Positions 48,262 to 55,960 of a stretch of DNA of 64,000 nucleotides are shown here, piece by piece (the stretch's first letter is position 1; each line of letters begins with the position of its first letter). Location: positions 1 to 64,000 of the IMG/VR virus record IMGVR_UViG_3300046170_000162; one strand, written 5' to 3'. Source of the stretch: a virus. The translations under genes were made by a program, and so were the position numbers. The notes under the pieces were generated by a model. That model had not been told where the DNA came from and ran no database searches. It was given only the letters and a program-made list of their open reading frames with translations.

Positions 48262-48503
48262 TGCTTTGTATTGAAGGAGCACAATCTCTTAAATTAGAGT
48301 GTGCTCTTCGTGAATTAGGGTTTGTAGATATAGGTTGGAAAACTGTAGCACACGCAGGTATATTTTTTGTGCAACCAGTAGGAGTTCCTGATGTTCCAGA
48401 CGGAGATCTCCTAGGATTTCTTGTGACTATTCCATACGCAGAATGGCGGCGTCCTAAACTTAAGACGACCGCCAAACTTGCTTTAGATTATGCTCTAGGT
48501 TAG
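48261..48503 (+). CDS. Small unknown protein (80 aa)
   Basis: 80 residues (MLCIEGAQSLKLECALRELG, FVQPVGVPDVPDGDLLGFLV, RRPKLKTTAKLALDYALG). TAATG junction with gp53. Ends convergently with the minus-strand gene by a 4-nt overlap. Last gene of the plus-strand operon. Function unknown. Confidence 0.7.
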   Translation: MLCIEGAQSLKLECALRELGFVDIGWKTVAHAGIFFVQPVGVPDVPDGDLLGFLVTIPYAEWRRPKLKTTAKLALDYALG

Positions 48504-48784
48504 AAACACCAACCGTTTTTCTTGTAGATATAACACGGTGTTCCGTGTTCGTTATGCTTATTAGGTGTGAAGTATTCACCGTGATTGTGATCACCGTGGT
48601 AGTGATGATGTCTTCGCTTGGGGACTGGTGTGTACCAACAGTTCCAAGTCTCAAACAATTTATCGTAAGTGCAATGTGAGGGTTCAACCTCAAAATTACC
48701 ACTTCTCAACCTCGGTGCACGGTGGTGTGCCATCGCAGGTGTAGCGACAGACAGTAGCAGTAGTGCGATGGCAAACTTCTTCAT
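48500..48784 (-). CDS. Secreted His-rich small protein (94 aa)
   Basis: 94 residues. Signal peptide MKKFAIALLLLSVATPAMA (cleavage after residue 19), then four Cys (EPSHCTYD, ETWNCWYT, GTPCYIY, GWCF) and a histidine-rich stretch RRHHHYHGDHNHGEYF. The mature protein would be exported and could bind metal such as zinc, copper or nickel. It follows gp32 by 8 nt, so is probably co-transcribed with it. Function unknown. Confidence 0.75.
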   Translation of the reverse strand: MKKFAIALLLLSVATPAMAHHRAPRLRSGNFEVEPSHCTYDKLFETWNCWYTPVPKRRHHHYHGDHNHGEYFTPNKHNEHGTPCYIYKKNGWCF

Positions 48785-48792
48785 AGGTTCCT

Positions 48793-49710
48793 TTACTCTT
48801 CTTCTGCTAGTTTAGCAAAGTAAGACAGAGTATCGTCCTCACCTGTGCCACTTGTTGAAGTGGATACTTGTTCAGTCCAAGATGGTCCTGCTGTAGCACT
48901 GATAGTGGGAGCAGGTCCACGTCCTTCAGACTCGTCTTCAAGAGACTCATCAACCTGCAGAGCAGCAGTCTTAGGACCAAGCACAGACTTCAAACGTGCC
49001 TCAAGTTCTTCATAAGACTTGAATTGATCTGGTGAAGTAAACGATGCAAGATCGTGTGCCTGACCATAAACCTCTTCAAGTTTATCATCATCAAAACTAC
49101 CTAGAGTTTGTGGTGAAGTGAACGTTGAGTCATCATAGTTCCAGTAACCTGCAACCTGCTTGATCTTCAACTTGAAGTCAGCACCCTTCCAAAGATCGAA
49201 AGGATTGAATGCGGGTTCTGGATCGTAATCATTCTCATTGGGTTGCATCTTTGCCATAATCTTGTCAAAGATACGCTTGCCATACTTATAGAGAAATACT
49301 TTCCCTTCGTTCTCAGGATTCAATGGATCCTTTACAACGTAGATGTTACTGTAGTATGACAGTTTACGCTTTTGTTTACGTGCGATTTCTTTATCAGACT
49401 CGATACCAGAATTCCAGAGTGAAGAGTTCAGTGCAGAGACTGGATCCTTCTGTCCGAGAGTGGTAAGAGAATTCTCGATGAACCAACCGCCAGGTCCTTG
49501 GAATGCGTGACTCCAAACCTGTGCCCAAGGAAGTTCTGCTCCCTCAGATTCTGGAAGGAAACGGATCACTGCGAATCCATTACCTGCTTTATCTACCTGT
49601 GGTTTCCAGAAGCGTTCATCAACCTTCTTTCCTCCACTGCTCATCTTCTCAATTTCCTTAGTCAAGTTAGCGAACTTACCTGACTTCTTTTTAAGATCTG
49701 CGAATGCCAT
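48793..49710 (-). CDS. gp32: Single-stranded DNA-binding protein gp32
   Basis: 305 residues. LKKKSGKFANLTKEIEKMSS (LAST-like KRKST-type front), ERFWKPQVDKAGNGFAVIRF, SSLWNSGIESDKEIARKQKR and YYSNIYVVKDPLNPENEGKV are typical of T4-like gp32; the OB-fold core lies about 50-210 and an acidic tail (ESLEDESEGRG; GEDDTLSYFAKLAEEE) ends it. It coats ssDNA and organises replication and recombination. Leader carries a strong hairpin (49741-49765). Confidence 0.9.
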   Translation of the reverse strand: MAFADLKKKSGKFANLTKEIEKMSSGGKKVDERFWKPQVDKAGNGFAVIRFLPESEGAELPWAQVWSHAFQGPGGWFIENSLTTLGQKDPVSALNSSLWNSGIESDKEIARKQKRKLSYYSNIYVVKDPLNPENEGKVFLYKYGKRIFDKIMAKMQPNENDYDPEPAFNPFDLWKGADFKLKIKQVAGYWNYDDSTFTSPQTLGSFDDDKLEEVYGQAHDLASFTSPDQFKSYEELEARLKSVLGPKTAALQVDESLEDESEGRGPAPTISATAGPSWTEQVSTSTSGTGEDDTLSYFAKLAEEE

Positions 49711-49740
49711 TTGTATTAGTGTTAGTGTTTTTGTGTGATT

Positions 49741-49765
49741 GTACTACCCATATAGGGTAACGTAC
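49741..49765 (-). promoter_or_regulatory. Hairpin in the gp32 leader
   Basis: Minus strand GTAC-GTT-ACCC-TATA-GGGT-A-GTAC: an 8-bp (4+4) interrupted stem starting right at the expected +1 of the late promoter, about 30 nt before the ATG. T4 gp32 represses its own translation through a structured leader; this could be the equivalent. Confidence 0.5.
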
Positions 49766-49773
49766 TATTTAGT
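49766..49773 (-). promoter_or_regulatory. Late-type promoter candidate (ACTAAATA) of gp32
   Basis: ACTAAATA on the minus strand, 55 nt upstream of gp32 and overlapping the stop of the 113-aa gene. A TTGACA lies just upstream, so gp32 may also have early expression, though no good -10 pairs with it. Confidence 0.5.
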
Positions 49774-50110
49774 TGTTGTCAAGGTGCTCTCTACGCATAT
49801 CCTTGAGTTTTGTCTCCATATCATCAAGAACTTCATTGATGTGCTTGCCTCCAGAATACATCTCTGAAAGCGTATCAATTTTGAACTTGATGTCTGCTGC
49901 CTCCTTGTCCTGATGTGCCATCAGAGCAAGTCTAGCATAGAAAACCTTTTGTTTGGCGATCAGTTCTAGAGTTCCCTCTAGGTGCTCTCGCCTGCCTTCA
50001 TCATCTAGTTCAGTAAACTTTACTGATAGTTTTGCTAGTTCGAGATAGAGTTTCTCCATCTCTTTTACTTCACCACGTACGACTTCTGATTCGTAAAATG
50101 GATTGGTCAT
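49769..50110 (-). CDS. DUF1825-like protein (113 aa)
   Basis: 113 residues, all-helical: SEVVRGEVKEMEKLYLELAK, LDDEGRREHLEGTLELIAKQ, KVFYARLALMAHQDKEA and a basic-acidic C-terminal helix. The pattern (VxxE...m..Ly.eL...f...d..g..eh...l..Li.KQk.Fy.RL.L) recalls DUF1825, conserved in cyanobacteria and cyanophages, function unknown. ATGA junction with gp33. Confidence 0.6.
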   Translation of the reverse strand: MTNPFYESEVVRGEVKEMEKLYLELAKLSVKFTELDDEGRREHLEGTLELIAKQKVFYARLALMAHQDKEAADIKFKIDTLSEMYSGGKHINEVLDDMETKLKDMRREHLDNN

Positions 50111-50352
50111 ATTGGTAGGACTCCCCTTGATGTTCGTTTAACATAATTTAACTCTTGGGCATTAAACTTAATCTTATCCTTCAGCGGTTTGCTGATGAGT
50201 TTGTTGACAGTATCCACCTCAATGTCAAGATCATCGCAGACAACAATGACTGCATCAATATAGTTGACAAGACCGTTGCTGTTTTTGACAACATCTTCAA
50301 CCGCAGCAGAAAATTTTGCTTGTGTCATAAATTTGTCTTTGTATTCCTTCAT
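50107..50352 (-). CDS. gp33: Late transcription co-activator gp33
   Basis: 81 residues. AAVEDVVKNSNGLVNYIDAV, CDDLDIEVDTVNKLISKPLK, IKFNAQELNYVKRTSRG correspond to T4 gp33 (EKMVEEFGMSYLEA...FLEENSI...). gp33 links the sliding clamp to RNA polymerase at late promoters of exactly the NATAAATA type found across this window. Position near gp32 is normal in cyanomyoviruses. Confidence 0.75.
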   Translation of the reverse strand: MKEYKDKFMTQAKFSAAVEDVVKNSNGLVNYIDAVIVVCDDLDIEVDTVNKLISKPLKDKIKFNAQELNYVKRTSRGVLPI

Positions 50353-51020
50353 TGTAGTTTATCCTGCATAAATTCGTTGATGTATTCGACAAGTAGTTGG
50401 TAATAATAATCAAGGTCTGTCTTCTGAATGATCTGCATAGATCCTTCTTCAGTAGAAATAATAGTTACAATACTATCAACCTTGACACCACACCGCTCGT
50501 AATACATCACAGCGTATGCAGTTTCTTGAACAAAGTAGTTCTCGATCCAGGATTCCTTCTTGGGTTTAGTAGAAGTTTTGAAATCAATGACTGATAACTT
50601 ACCTTCATACTCAGCAATGCAGTCTACTCGACCTGCTATGCGAAGGTGATCACTGTAAAGAGGACTTTCAAGAAGATGAATGTTGTTAATGTTATTGAGA
50701 GTATCCTTAGCAGTCTTAAACATAAAAGATGCTAGTGGATTCTTCTCATCAAACTTGACAGTTTCATTCTTCAGGTAACATTCTACCATACTATGAAACT
50801 TATTGCCACGTGAGGAAGCACGACCTGAGATCTTGTTTGCTTCCTTCTCGCCAACCCTCTTCCTCCACTTCATAATTTTGTCCTTAGTCCTATGACCAGT
50901 GACTGTAGTGACGGATGGGTACCATTTGTTTTCACCAACTTCATAGAGACGAAGACCATTACTCTTGGTAACAGCATTCATCTCAGTCAGTGGAACTGGA
51001 GGTCCCACTAAGTTAAACAT
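50349..51020 (-). CDS. PD-(D/E)XK exonuclease
   Basis: 223 residues. IAGRVDCIAEYEGKLSVIDF, KTSTKPKKE give the D...DFK motif and QETAYAVMYY the QxxxY motif of RecB/Cas4-type nucleases; GRASSRGNKFHSMVECYL is the helix with the first acidic residue. Cyanophages commonly carry this exonuclease, probably for recombination or host DNA breakdown. ATGA junction with gp33. Confidence 0.8.
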   Translation of the reverse strand: MFNLVGPPVPLTEMNAVTKSNGLRLYEVGENKWYPSVTTVTGHRTKDKIMKWRKRVGEKEANKISGRASSRGNKFHSMVECYLKNETVKFDEKNPLASFMFKTAKDTLNNINNIHLLESPLYSDHLRIAGRVDCIAEYEGKLSVIDFKTSTKPKKESWIENYFVQETAYAVMYYERCGVKVDSIVTIISTEEGSMQIIQKTDLDYYYQLLVEYINEFMQDKLQ

Positions 51021-51022
51021 AA

Positions 51023-51775
51023 TTAAAATCCTAGATTGATTTTACTGATCAGATACTCACGTACCAGACCAGAACGCACGATGTCTTCGATACCAAATTC
51101 TACGCAGTCAAACGAACTCATTGTTTGAATGATCTTCATAAAATCTAGGACACCATTTTTTTCATTTGTTTTGATGAGGTCAGACTGTGTGTAGTCACCT
51201 GCAAAGATGATCTTACAGTTCTCTCCCACCCTAGTAATTATACTATCAAGTTCGTGAAAGTTCAAGTTACTGAACTCATCGACGATAACAATACAATTAT
51301 CCATCGTGACACCACGGATGAATGATGTTGACCAGAATGAAATAGTTTCCTGTGCTCTAAGATTATCGTAAAGCATTTCGAATGCAGCATCATCTGGCAT
51401 TTCGAACATATACTTTACCATATTCTTATAAGGAATCTGGTATAGGTTTGACTTGTCTTCGTGGTCACCTGGAAGGAAACCAATCTCTCTTGTAGGTACA
51501 AGAGAACGAACCATATAAACCTTTTCATAGGCAGTGGAAGGTTCTAGAACCTCCTTGAGTGCCATATAAAGACTGATAAATGTTTTACCAGTACCTGCTG
51601 CACCGTGTAGGCATAGGTTTTTACCTTCAGCATAAGACTTGAATACCCGCTCCTGATTAGTGGTGATGGGTTCAATCGTCTTAAGATGTTCTTGATTGAT
51701 TGGTTTCTTTCTTCGCATCTGTTTCGCTGAGCGTGAAAAGGATGAGACAGGTGTCTTTCTCTTGCGTTGTGGCAT
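51023..51775 (-). CDS. phoH: PhoH-like ATPase
   Basis: 250 residues. Walker A GAAGTGKT (58-65), NCIVIVDEFSNL Walker B (Asp166-Glu167), and VRSLVPTREIGFLPGDHEDK, the PhoH signature, are all present; basic front (MPQRKRKTPVSSFSRSAKQM). PhoH proteins are phosphate-regulated ATPases or RNA-linked helicases of uncertain role, near universal in cyanomyoviruses. Confidence 0.92.
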   Translation of the reverse strand: MPQRKRKTPVSSFSRSAKQMRRKKPINQEHLKTIEPITTNQERVFKSYAEGKNLCLHGAAGTGKTFISLYMALKEVLEPSTAYEKVYMVRSLVPTREIGFLPGDHEDKSNLYQIPYKNMVKYMFEMPDDAAFEMLYDNLRAQETISFWSTSFIRGVTMDNCIVIVDEFSNLNFHELDSIITRVGENCKIIFAGDYTQSDLIKTNEKNGVLDFMKIIQTMSSFDCVEFGIEDIVRSGLVREYLISKINLGF

Positions 51776-51778
51776 AAT

Positions 51779-52009
51779 TTAGGTAAAGCGACTAAGGTTC
51801 GCTGCAGGGTGATCCTTTTGGATTTTTTGCATCACGTTTTTGAATCCTTCAGACTGCCTAGGTTTACCATAGACAGTACCGTTGTGTTGATTACCCAAGT
51901 ATCTTTCCAACTCAGGATGTTCTTCTTTGTATTTATCGAGGTCTTTGATCGACATAAAATTGGTTGTGATCTCACCTGATTCTTTGTTAATCCATTCGTA
52001 GGTTGGCAT
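51779..52009 (-). CDS. Small protein resembling FmdB-type front without cysteines (76 aa)
   Basis: 76 residues. MPTYEWINKESGEITTNFMS recalls the start of FmdB-type zinc-ribbon proteins (MPTYEF...), but no Cys pair is present, followed by IKDLDKYKEEHPELERYL and QSEGFKNVMQKIQKDHPAAN. Similar proteins are common in T4-like phages, role unknown. Gap of 3 nt before phoH. Confidence 0.65.
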   Translation of the reverse strand: MPTYEWINKESGEITTNFMSIKDLDKYKEEHPELERYLGNQHNGTVYGKPRQSEGFKNVMQKIQKDHPAANLSRFT

Positions 52010-52052
52010 TTATCTTAGAATAATGTGGGTGTTGAGGGTAACTTTATATAGG

Positions 52053-52295
52053 TCATACCCAGTCGTATGAAGCATCGTCTGGGAACTCTTCTATCATATC
52101 ATACGGACCATCTAATTTGTGTTTGTATTCTCTTTCATCCAAGACCTCATTGATAAGTTGTTTAAGTTCAACCTTCAATGCATCAGATAAAAGATTCATT
52201 TCCTTTTTTTCTAAATCGGGAATCCGATTTCTCTGTTCTTCTATGTCCGATAAATCAATAGCACCAATTTGTGCTGACATTGCTTGTGTGTTCAT
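52053..52295 (-). CDS. Small helical protein (80 aa)
   Basis: 80 residues (IGAIDLSDIEEQRNRIPDLE, LLSDALKVELKQLINEVLDE), long amphipathic helices and an acidic tail. TAATG junction with thyX. Function unknown. Confidence 0.65.
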   Translation of the reverse strand: MNTQAMSAQIGAIDLSDIEEQRNRIPDLEKKEMNLLSDALKVELKQLINEVLDEREYKHKLDGPYDMIEEFPDDASYDWV

Positions 52296-53014
52296 TAATC
52301 AATACGGAGACAAGGTTGTAGATCATTCCAGTAACTCTCGTCAACACAGTTGCAATCCTCATCAGGACACCAGTCAAGAGCAGCAGAAATAATAGGGAAC
52401 TGACAGATGAAGTGATTCTTCACGGTGTCAGCAATCTTTTTATGTTCTAGTTGCGTACCATTCTTCTCACGTAGTTCAATGTAATGAATCCAGTTGCGAA
52501 GATTGCCTGTCATATACAAACGAGTTGGTGTGGCAAGAGGTAGCACAAATCTTGCTGACTCTTTTGCAATACCATCTGTAACCATTTGCTTATACAGATC
52601 CATCGACTCATCAAAATGTTTACGGACTAGAATCTCATACTTTTGCCTAGTGAAATCATCAATATCATCGATGGAATTTTGTCTGTTCTTTGTATCCTGT
52701 CTGCGTAATGCAAACAAAGGGATTTCATTTTCAATCTGTGATGCGTCTGCATAGCGTTGAGAAAACTCTTGAAATGTAAACGACCTGTGCCTCAGAATTT
52801 GGGCAGCGATTGCTCTGGTCGTCGTAATCTCAAGAGTCATACTTGCTTGCTCAAATACAGACCAGTGTCCGTGCTTGATGCAGTAACTCAACAACCCAGA
52901 AATTTTAGGGTTGTCTTGATTTTTAGGGTTGCTCACACGAGCGATGTATCCAATAGTCTTTTCAGCATCAGGTGTGACGGAGACTAAGCATACCTTCGTA
53001 GGGTCAGTCGGCAT
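52295..53014 (-). CDS. thyX: FAD-dependent thymidylate synthase ThyX
   Basis: 239 residues. ThyX motif RHRSFTFQEFSQRY (75-88; RHR-x7-S) is intact, with SYCIKHGHWSVFEQASMTLE before it and LPLATPTRLYMTGNLRNWIH after. Makes dTMP from dUMP with methylene-THF and NADPH for phage DNA synthesis. Fits with CP12 and RNase H in a nucleotide-supply strategy. Overlaps the membrane gene by 11 nt. Confidence 0.93.
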   Translation of the reverse strand: MPTDPTKVCLVSVTPDAEKTIGYIARVSNPKNQDNPKISGLLSYCIKHGHWSVFEQASMTLEITTTRAIAAQILRHRSFTFQEFSQRYADASQIENEIPLFALRRQDTKNRQNSIDDIDDFTRQKYEILVRKHFDESMDLYKQMVTDGIAKESARFVLPLATPTRLYMTGNLRNWIHYIELREKNGTQLEHKKIADTVKNHFICQFPIISAALDWCPDEDCNCVDESYWNDLQPCLRID

Positions 53015-53234
53015 TAGTAATAAACCTAGTTAGTACAATCATATAAAATGCGTGTAGATAATTTAGTGCCTTTAATCCAAAGAGGTACGGCATTAAACCA
53101 TTCCAACACACCATCAGAAGTAGCGGTCCAAGGAGGAAAACTCCAATGAACTTCCCGACTTGTTCGGGAGTGACTTCATATTCTTTCTTGGCATCATCAG
53201 AGTCTTCTTTGTTAAGACCCCTGATGTATGTCAT
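53004..53234 (-). CDS. Small membrane protein (76 aa)
   Basis: 76 residues from MTYIRGLNKEDSDDAKKEYE (ATGA junction decides the start). Two hydrophobic segments: VGKFIGVFLLGPLLLMVCWN and ALNYLHAFYMIVLTRFI. Function unknown. Confidence 0.7.
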   Translation of the reverse strand: MTYIRGLNKEDSDDAKKEYEVTPEQVGKFIGVFLLGPLLLMVCWNGLMPYLFGLKALNYLHAFYMIVLTRFITNAD

Positions 53235-53485
53235 TTTTTCTTGCCAGGAGGTTGAGGGTTTGGATTCCATAATTTAGGGGAGATGCGTCCTTGGGTTTGT
53301 TCAAACCTTTGAAACTTCTTCTTATACTTATCGTAGTAGTGATCAAAGATTCTACCTGTATCACCCATCGCTATATCATAGAGGGGATTGTCGTTCTCGT
53401 CAAGATAAGTAACAAGATACGAGTTGTTTGGAAGCGTCCGATCGTTACCTGCTTCTAGTGGCACACTCTCTTTAAGTATTTTCAT
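53231..53485 (-). CDS. Unknown protein (84 aa)
   Basis: 84 residues from MKILKESVPLEAGNDRTLPN; beta hairpin (YLVTYLDENDNPLYDIAMGD) then a basic helix (HYYDKYKKKFQRFEQTQGRI) and a proline-rich tail. TAATG junction with the next gene upstream. Function unknown. Confidence 0.7.
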   Translation of the reverse strand: MKILKESVPLEAGNDRTLPNNSYLVTYLDENDNPLYDIAMGDTGRIFDHYYDKYKKKFQRFEQTQGRISPKLWNPNPQPPGKKK

Positions 53486-53934
53486 TAAGCGTTCTGACTC
53501 CGACCACCCCAATTGATAGTTGGAAACGCTTCACTCACAACATTCTTTGTGATACGAAACTTCTTGTGCAACTTCTTATCTTTTACAAGACAAAGAACTT
53601 CTGCTTCATCTTTATGCAACCCTTCACACATTTGAATAAACATATTCTCACGTGTCATCTTGTTGATGTTTTCTGCACCACCCTTGATGAAGTAATAAAA
53701 CTTACGTCCTTCTTTCTCTAGAAGTGTATGCTCTGTTCCTTGGGGTGCATCGTTTTCTCGGTAAGGTACTTCACCTTCTGGTACGATGGACTCTACAGTC
53801 TCGTCAAAGTTCCAGATGAACAGTGACCTGAGTGACTGTGAATTATTTTCTTGAAGGATTTTCACCTTCTCTGCTTTTGTTTTAGCGTTGTGTGCTTTCT
53901 GCAGAATTTCAGAAATCATAAGTTTAAATGCCAT
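53485..53934 (-). CDS. DUF6433-like phage protein (149 aa)
   Basis: 149 residues. MISEILQKAHNAKTKAEKVK, LFIWNFDETVESIVPEGEVP and IKGGAENINKMTRENMFIQM then CEGLHKDEAEVL match the conserved T4-like protein family (DUF6433 as I recall) found next to RNase H. Function unknown; near-universal in these phages. Confidence 0.7.
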   Translation of the reverse strand: MAFKLMISEILQKAHNAKTKAEKVKILQENNSQSLRSLFIWNFDETVESIVPEGEVPYRENDAPQGTEHTLLEKEGRKFYYFIKGGAENINKMTRENMFIQMCEGLHKDEAEVLCLVKDKKLHKKFRITKNVVSEAFPTINWGGRSQNA

Positions 53935-53936
53935 AG

Positions 53937-54806
53937 TTAAAAGTCTCCTATTTGTTGGAGCAAATCATTTAGTTCGTTGTCTACAAGATACTTCCACACG
54001 TACTTACGTGCAGGAGGATTAAAACTCTCATAGGTATCTATAATCTTTTCTTCAACCTCTTTTGGGATACAAGAAAAGTCTATCAGAGTTTTGTTTCTTT
54101 CGTAGTTCTTTTTGTTTTCCTCAGGGATGTAGTCTAAGTTCTGTACCCAGACATCGATCTTCTTACGTGCCAGAGGGCGCTGTCTGCGTCCTTCTGTAAG
54201 GCAGGAGTCGTCTGATAGGATGTTGGGGATTCCGTCGCTCCTATCGCCTTTGAGGATGTGCTCAGAGATATAGATGAGAGGGTCTACACCGTTCACATAT
54301 TTCTTGAGGCAAGGATTGTACTGAGTAACAAACCTAAAGCGTTGTAGTTGAATGAAATCTTTATCACCAGATAGGATCAAAACTTTCTGAGCAGGTTGCA
54401 TATTGTTTTGCAATCGTATGTTCTTAAGACCTTGGTCTTTAACAAGGATTGCGATGATGTCATCTGCTTCTGCTCCATCAACCTCAACAACTTTATAGGG
54501 GAGTGACTCTCGAAACTCATCCTTAAGTTTGTTCAGTAGATCGAAGATGTTGTTCCAATTGTGCTTGGACTTCTCTCGGTCTTTCTTTCTCGTACCTTTA
54601 TAGTACGGATAGTATTCGCGTCTCCAGTAGTGTTTACTGTCATAGCAAAGGACTAACTCACCATACTCTTTCCGAAACTCGTGCCTGTAATTACGCAACG
54701 AGTTAAGGATCATATGGCGAACCAGTCCTTCTTGTAGTTCATCAGATAGTGACAAACTAACCATAAGGTTAGCGATCATTACCTGATTCATATCGACCAG
54801 GATCAT
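53937..54806 (-). CDS. rnh: T4-type RNase H (5' nuclease)
   Basis: 289 residues. Acidic residues line up with FEN-family nucleases: Asp5 (LVDMNQ), Asp56 (LCYDSKHYWR), Glu113-Asp115-Asp116 (AEADDII), Asp148-Asp150 (SGDKDFIQLQ), and GDRSDGIPNI (187-196). Removes RNA primers of lagging-strand fragments. Length close to T4 RNase H (305). Confidence 0.9.
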   Translation of the reverse strand: MILVDMNQVMIANLMVSLSLSDELQEGLVRHMILNSLRNYRHEFRKEYGELVLCYDSKHYWRREYYPYYKGTRKKDREKSKHNWNNIFDLLNKLKDEFRESLPYKVVEVDGAEADDIIAILVKDQGLKNIRLQNNMQPAQKVLILSGDKDFIQLQRFRFVTQYNPCLKKYVNGVDPLIYISEHILKGDRSDGIPNILSDDSCLTEGRRQRPLARKKIDVWVQNLDYIPEENKKNYERNKTLIDFSCIPKEVEEKIIDTYESFNPPARKYVWKYLVDNELNDLLQQIGDF

Positions 54807-54809
54807 AAC

Positions 54810-55040
54810 TTAGTCGTCGTCTTCAACATCAAGTATATCATCGTTCTCTGTGAATCGCAAGTAGAGCAGTTCAGTCTGATCTACATTGCCTTCCTCATCC
54901 AGCATCTCAGGATGCGTAATTGACTTTGCGTAAGCAGCGTTATCAATGTATGCATCAATGTAGTCTTTCGCTGTCCAAGTTACCAGTCCTCCAATTAGGA
55001 ATGATCCTATGATTGCGAAGACATATAATGCTGTTTCCAT
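54810..55040 (-). CDS. Small membrane-anchored acidic protein (76 aa)
   Basis: 76 residues from METALYVFAIIGSFLIGGLV (GGAGAGACC ribosome site at 55040). One transmembrane helix at the N-terminus, then an acidic soluble tail (TENDDILDVEDDD). Heads the RNase H unit. Function unknown. Confidence 0.7.
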   Translation of the reverse strand: METALYVFAIIGSFLIGGLVTWTAKDYIDAYIDNAAYAKSITHPEMLDEEGNVDQTELLYLRFTENDDILDVEDDD

Positions 55041-55101
55041 CGGTCTCTCCAAGTAAGGTGAACAAAGGGTGCAAGTTAGAGACCTCCTATAACGCTAAGG
55101 T

Positions 55102-55109
55102 TATTTATA
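55102..55109 (-). promoter_or_regulatory. T4-type late promoter (TATAAATA)
   Basis: Perfect TATAAATA on the minus strand overlapping the glutaredoxin stop, 62 nt upstream of the 76-aa gene. Confidence 0.7.
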
Positions 55110-55353
55110 GAAGACCCTGGGATCTAAACTGTGTGAGTGTTTCGTTACACCCACCAGTCCTTTTACCATCAACGATTAATTGTGGGAACGTAGCAGTACG
55201 ACCAAACTCTTCCCAGAATTGTGGACGTGTGAAGTTGACATCAAGTTTTTGTTCTTGGAATTTCCATCCTTTCATCTCGTATAGTTTCTTAATCTTAACA
55301 CAGAAAGGGCAACCGTCACGAGTGTAGATAATAGTAGTGTTAGGCATTGTCAT
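55105..55353 (-). CDS. grx: Glutaredoxin
   Basis: 82 residues. CPFC (residues 15-18) in TTIIYTRDGCPFCVKIKKLY, TATFPQLIVDG (TVP-type cis-Pro) and GGCNETL (GG glutathione motif) make a complete glutaredoxin. Likely supplies electrons to a phage ribonucleotide reductase. Two in-frame Mets at the start (MTM); either works. Confidence 0.9.
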   Translation of the reverse strand: MTMPNTTIIYTRDGCPFCVKIKKLYEMKGWKFQEQKLDVNFTRPQFWEEFGRTATFPQLIVDGKRTGGCNETLTQFRSQGLL

Positions 55354-55361
55354 TAGAGAAT

Positions 55362-55384
55362 AAAAAAGGGAGCACTATGCTCCC
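55362..55384 (-). terminator. Rho-independent terminator after the outer-membrane-like gene
   Basis: Minus strand GGGAGC-ATAGT-GCTCCC followed by TTTTTT. Ends transcription of 55410-55778 just before the glutaredoxin gene. Confidence 0.85.
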
Positions 55385-55409
55385 TAGTATCTATTATGGT
55401 ATGAAAAAC

Positions 55410-55778
55410 TTAGAAAGCGTACTTAACTCCTAATTTACCACCATAACCAGTGTCAGCAACCTCATCTGTTAGGAATGAGATTTCACCATATACTCCAACT
55501 GCTTCTGAAACAGACAGTCCAAGACCTGCCTTACCTGAGAACTCAGTGCTGCTCTCAGCACCGTCAACAGCGATTACAGATGGACCCGCTTGAACGTAAT
55601 ATGAAGCGCTTCCTGTGGCACCCTCGTACCCCACGTGAAGATCTGTGGTTGCAGATGTGTAATTAGAACCAGTCCATCCAGCGTTTGTTTCCACGTTGAC
55701 GTAGGGTCCTGCAAGGACCGCAGATGGGGCAGCAATAGCAGTTGCAGCGGCAAGAGCAGCGAATGCAGATTTGATCAT
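55410..55778 (-). CDS. Small secreted outer-membrane beta-barrel-like protein (122 aa)
   Basis: 122 residues. Signal peptide MIKSAFAALAAATAIAAPSA then VLA (cleavage about residue 23). The mature part is alternating beta (YVNVETNAGWTGSNY, ATTDLHVGYEGATGSASYYV) and ends GGKLGVKYAF, with the C-terminal Phe that marks barrel strands for BAM assembly. It could place a small porin-like or mask protein in the host outer membrane late in infection. AAGGAG ribosome site, own late promoter and terminator. Confidence 0.75.
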   Translation of the reverse strand: MIKSAFAALAAATAIAAPSAVLAGPYVNVETNAGWTGSNYTSATTDLHVGYEGATGSASYYVQAGPSVIAVDGAESSTEFSGKAGLGLSVSEAVGVYGEISFLTDEVADTGYGGKLGVKYAF

Positions 55779-55844
55779 TTAAAAAAACTCCTTAATTAAT
55801 AGTGTGAACGATTCGTGATGCGATACGATTCGGGCACGAATGAT

Positions 55845-55852
55845 TATTTATA
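55845..55852 (-). promoter_or_regulatory. T4-type late promoter (TATAAATA)
   Basis: Perfect TATAAATA on the minus strand, 66 nt before the ATG at 55778. The leader contains an ATTCGTG/CACGAAT inverted repeat that may form a hairpin. Confidence 0.8.
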
Positions 55853-55875
55853 CACAACATTGTTTAATTGTGTAA

Positions 55876-55960
55876 CGGAAAAGGTGGGATTCGAACCCAC
55901 GGATGCCTTCACATCGTTGGTTTTCAAGACCAATGCCATCAACCACTCGACCACTTTTCC
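55876..55960 (-). tRNA. tRNA-Ser (anticodon UGA)
   Basis: 85-nt class II tRNA on the minus strand: acceptor GGAAAAG/CTTTTCC with discriminator G, anticodon arm TTGGT-CTTGAAA-ACCAA (anticodon TGA, reads UCA and probably other UCN), a long variable arm and a GGGTTCGAATCCC T-arm. The CCA is not encoded. It would help translate UCA serine codons, common in this genome. Its 5' end overlaps the 3' end of the 69-aa gene. Confidence 0.95.

Noticed and set aside
55876-55960. tRNA-Ser as an integration (att) site
   Set aside because: No integrase or repeated tRNA fragment; the phage type is lytic. The overlap with a coding end is reported as such.
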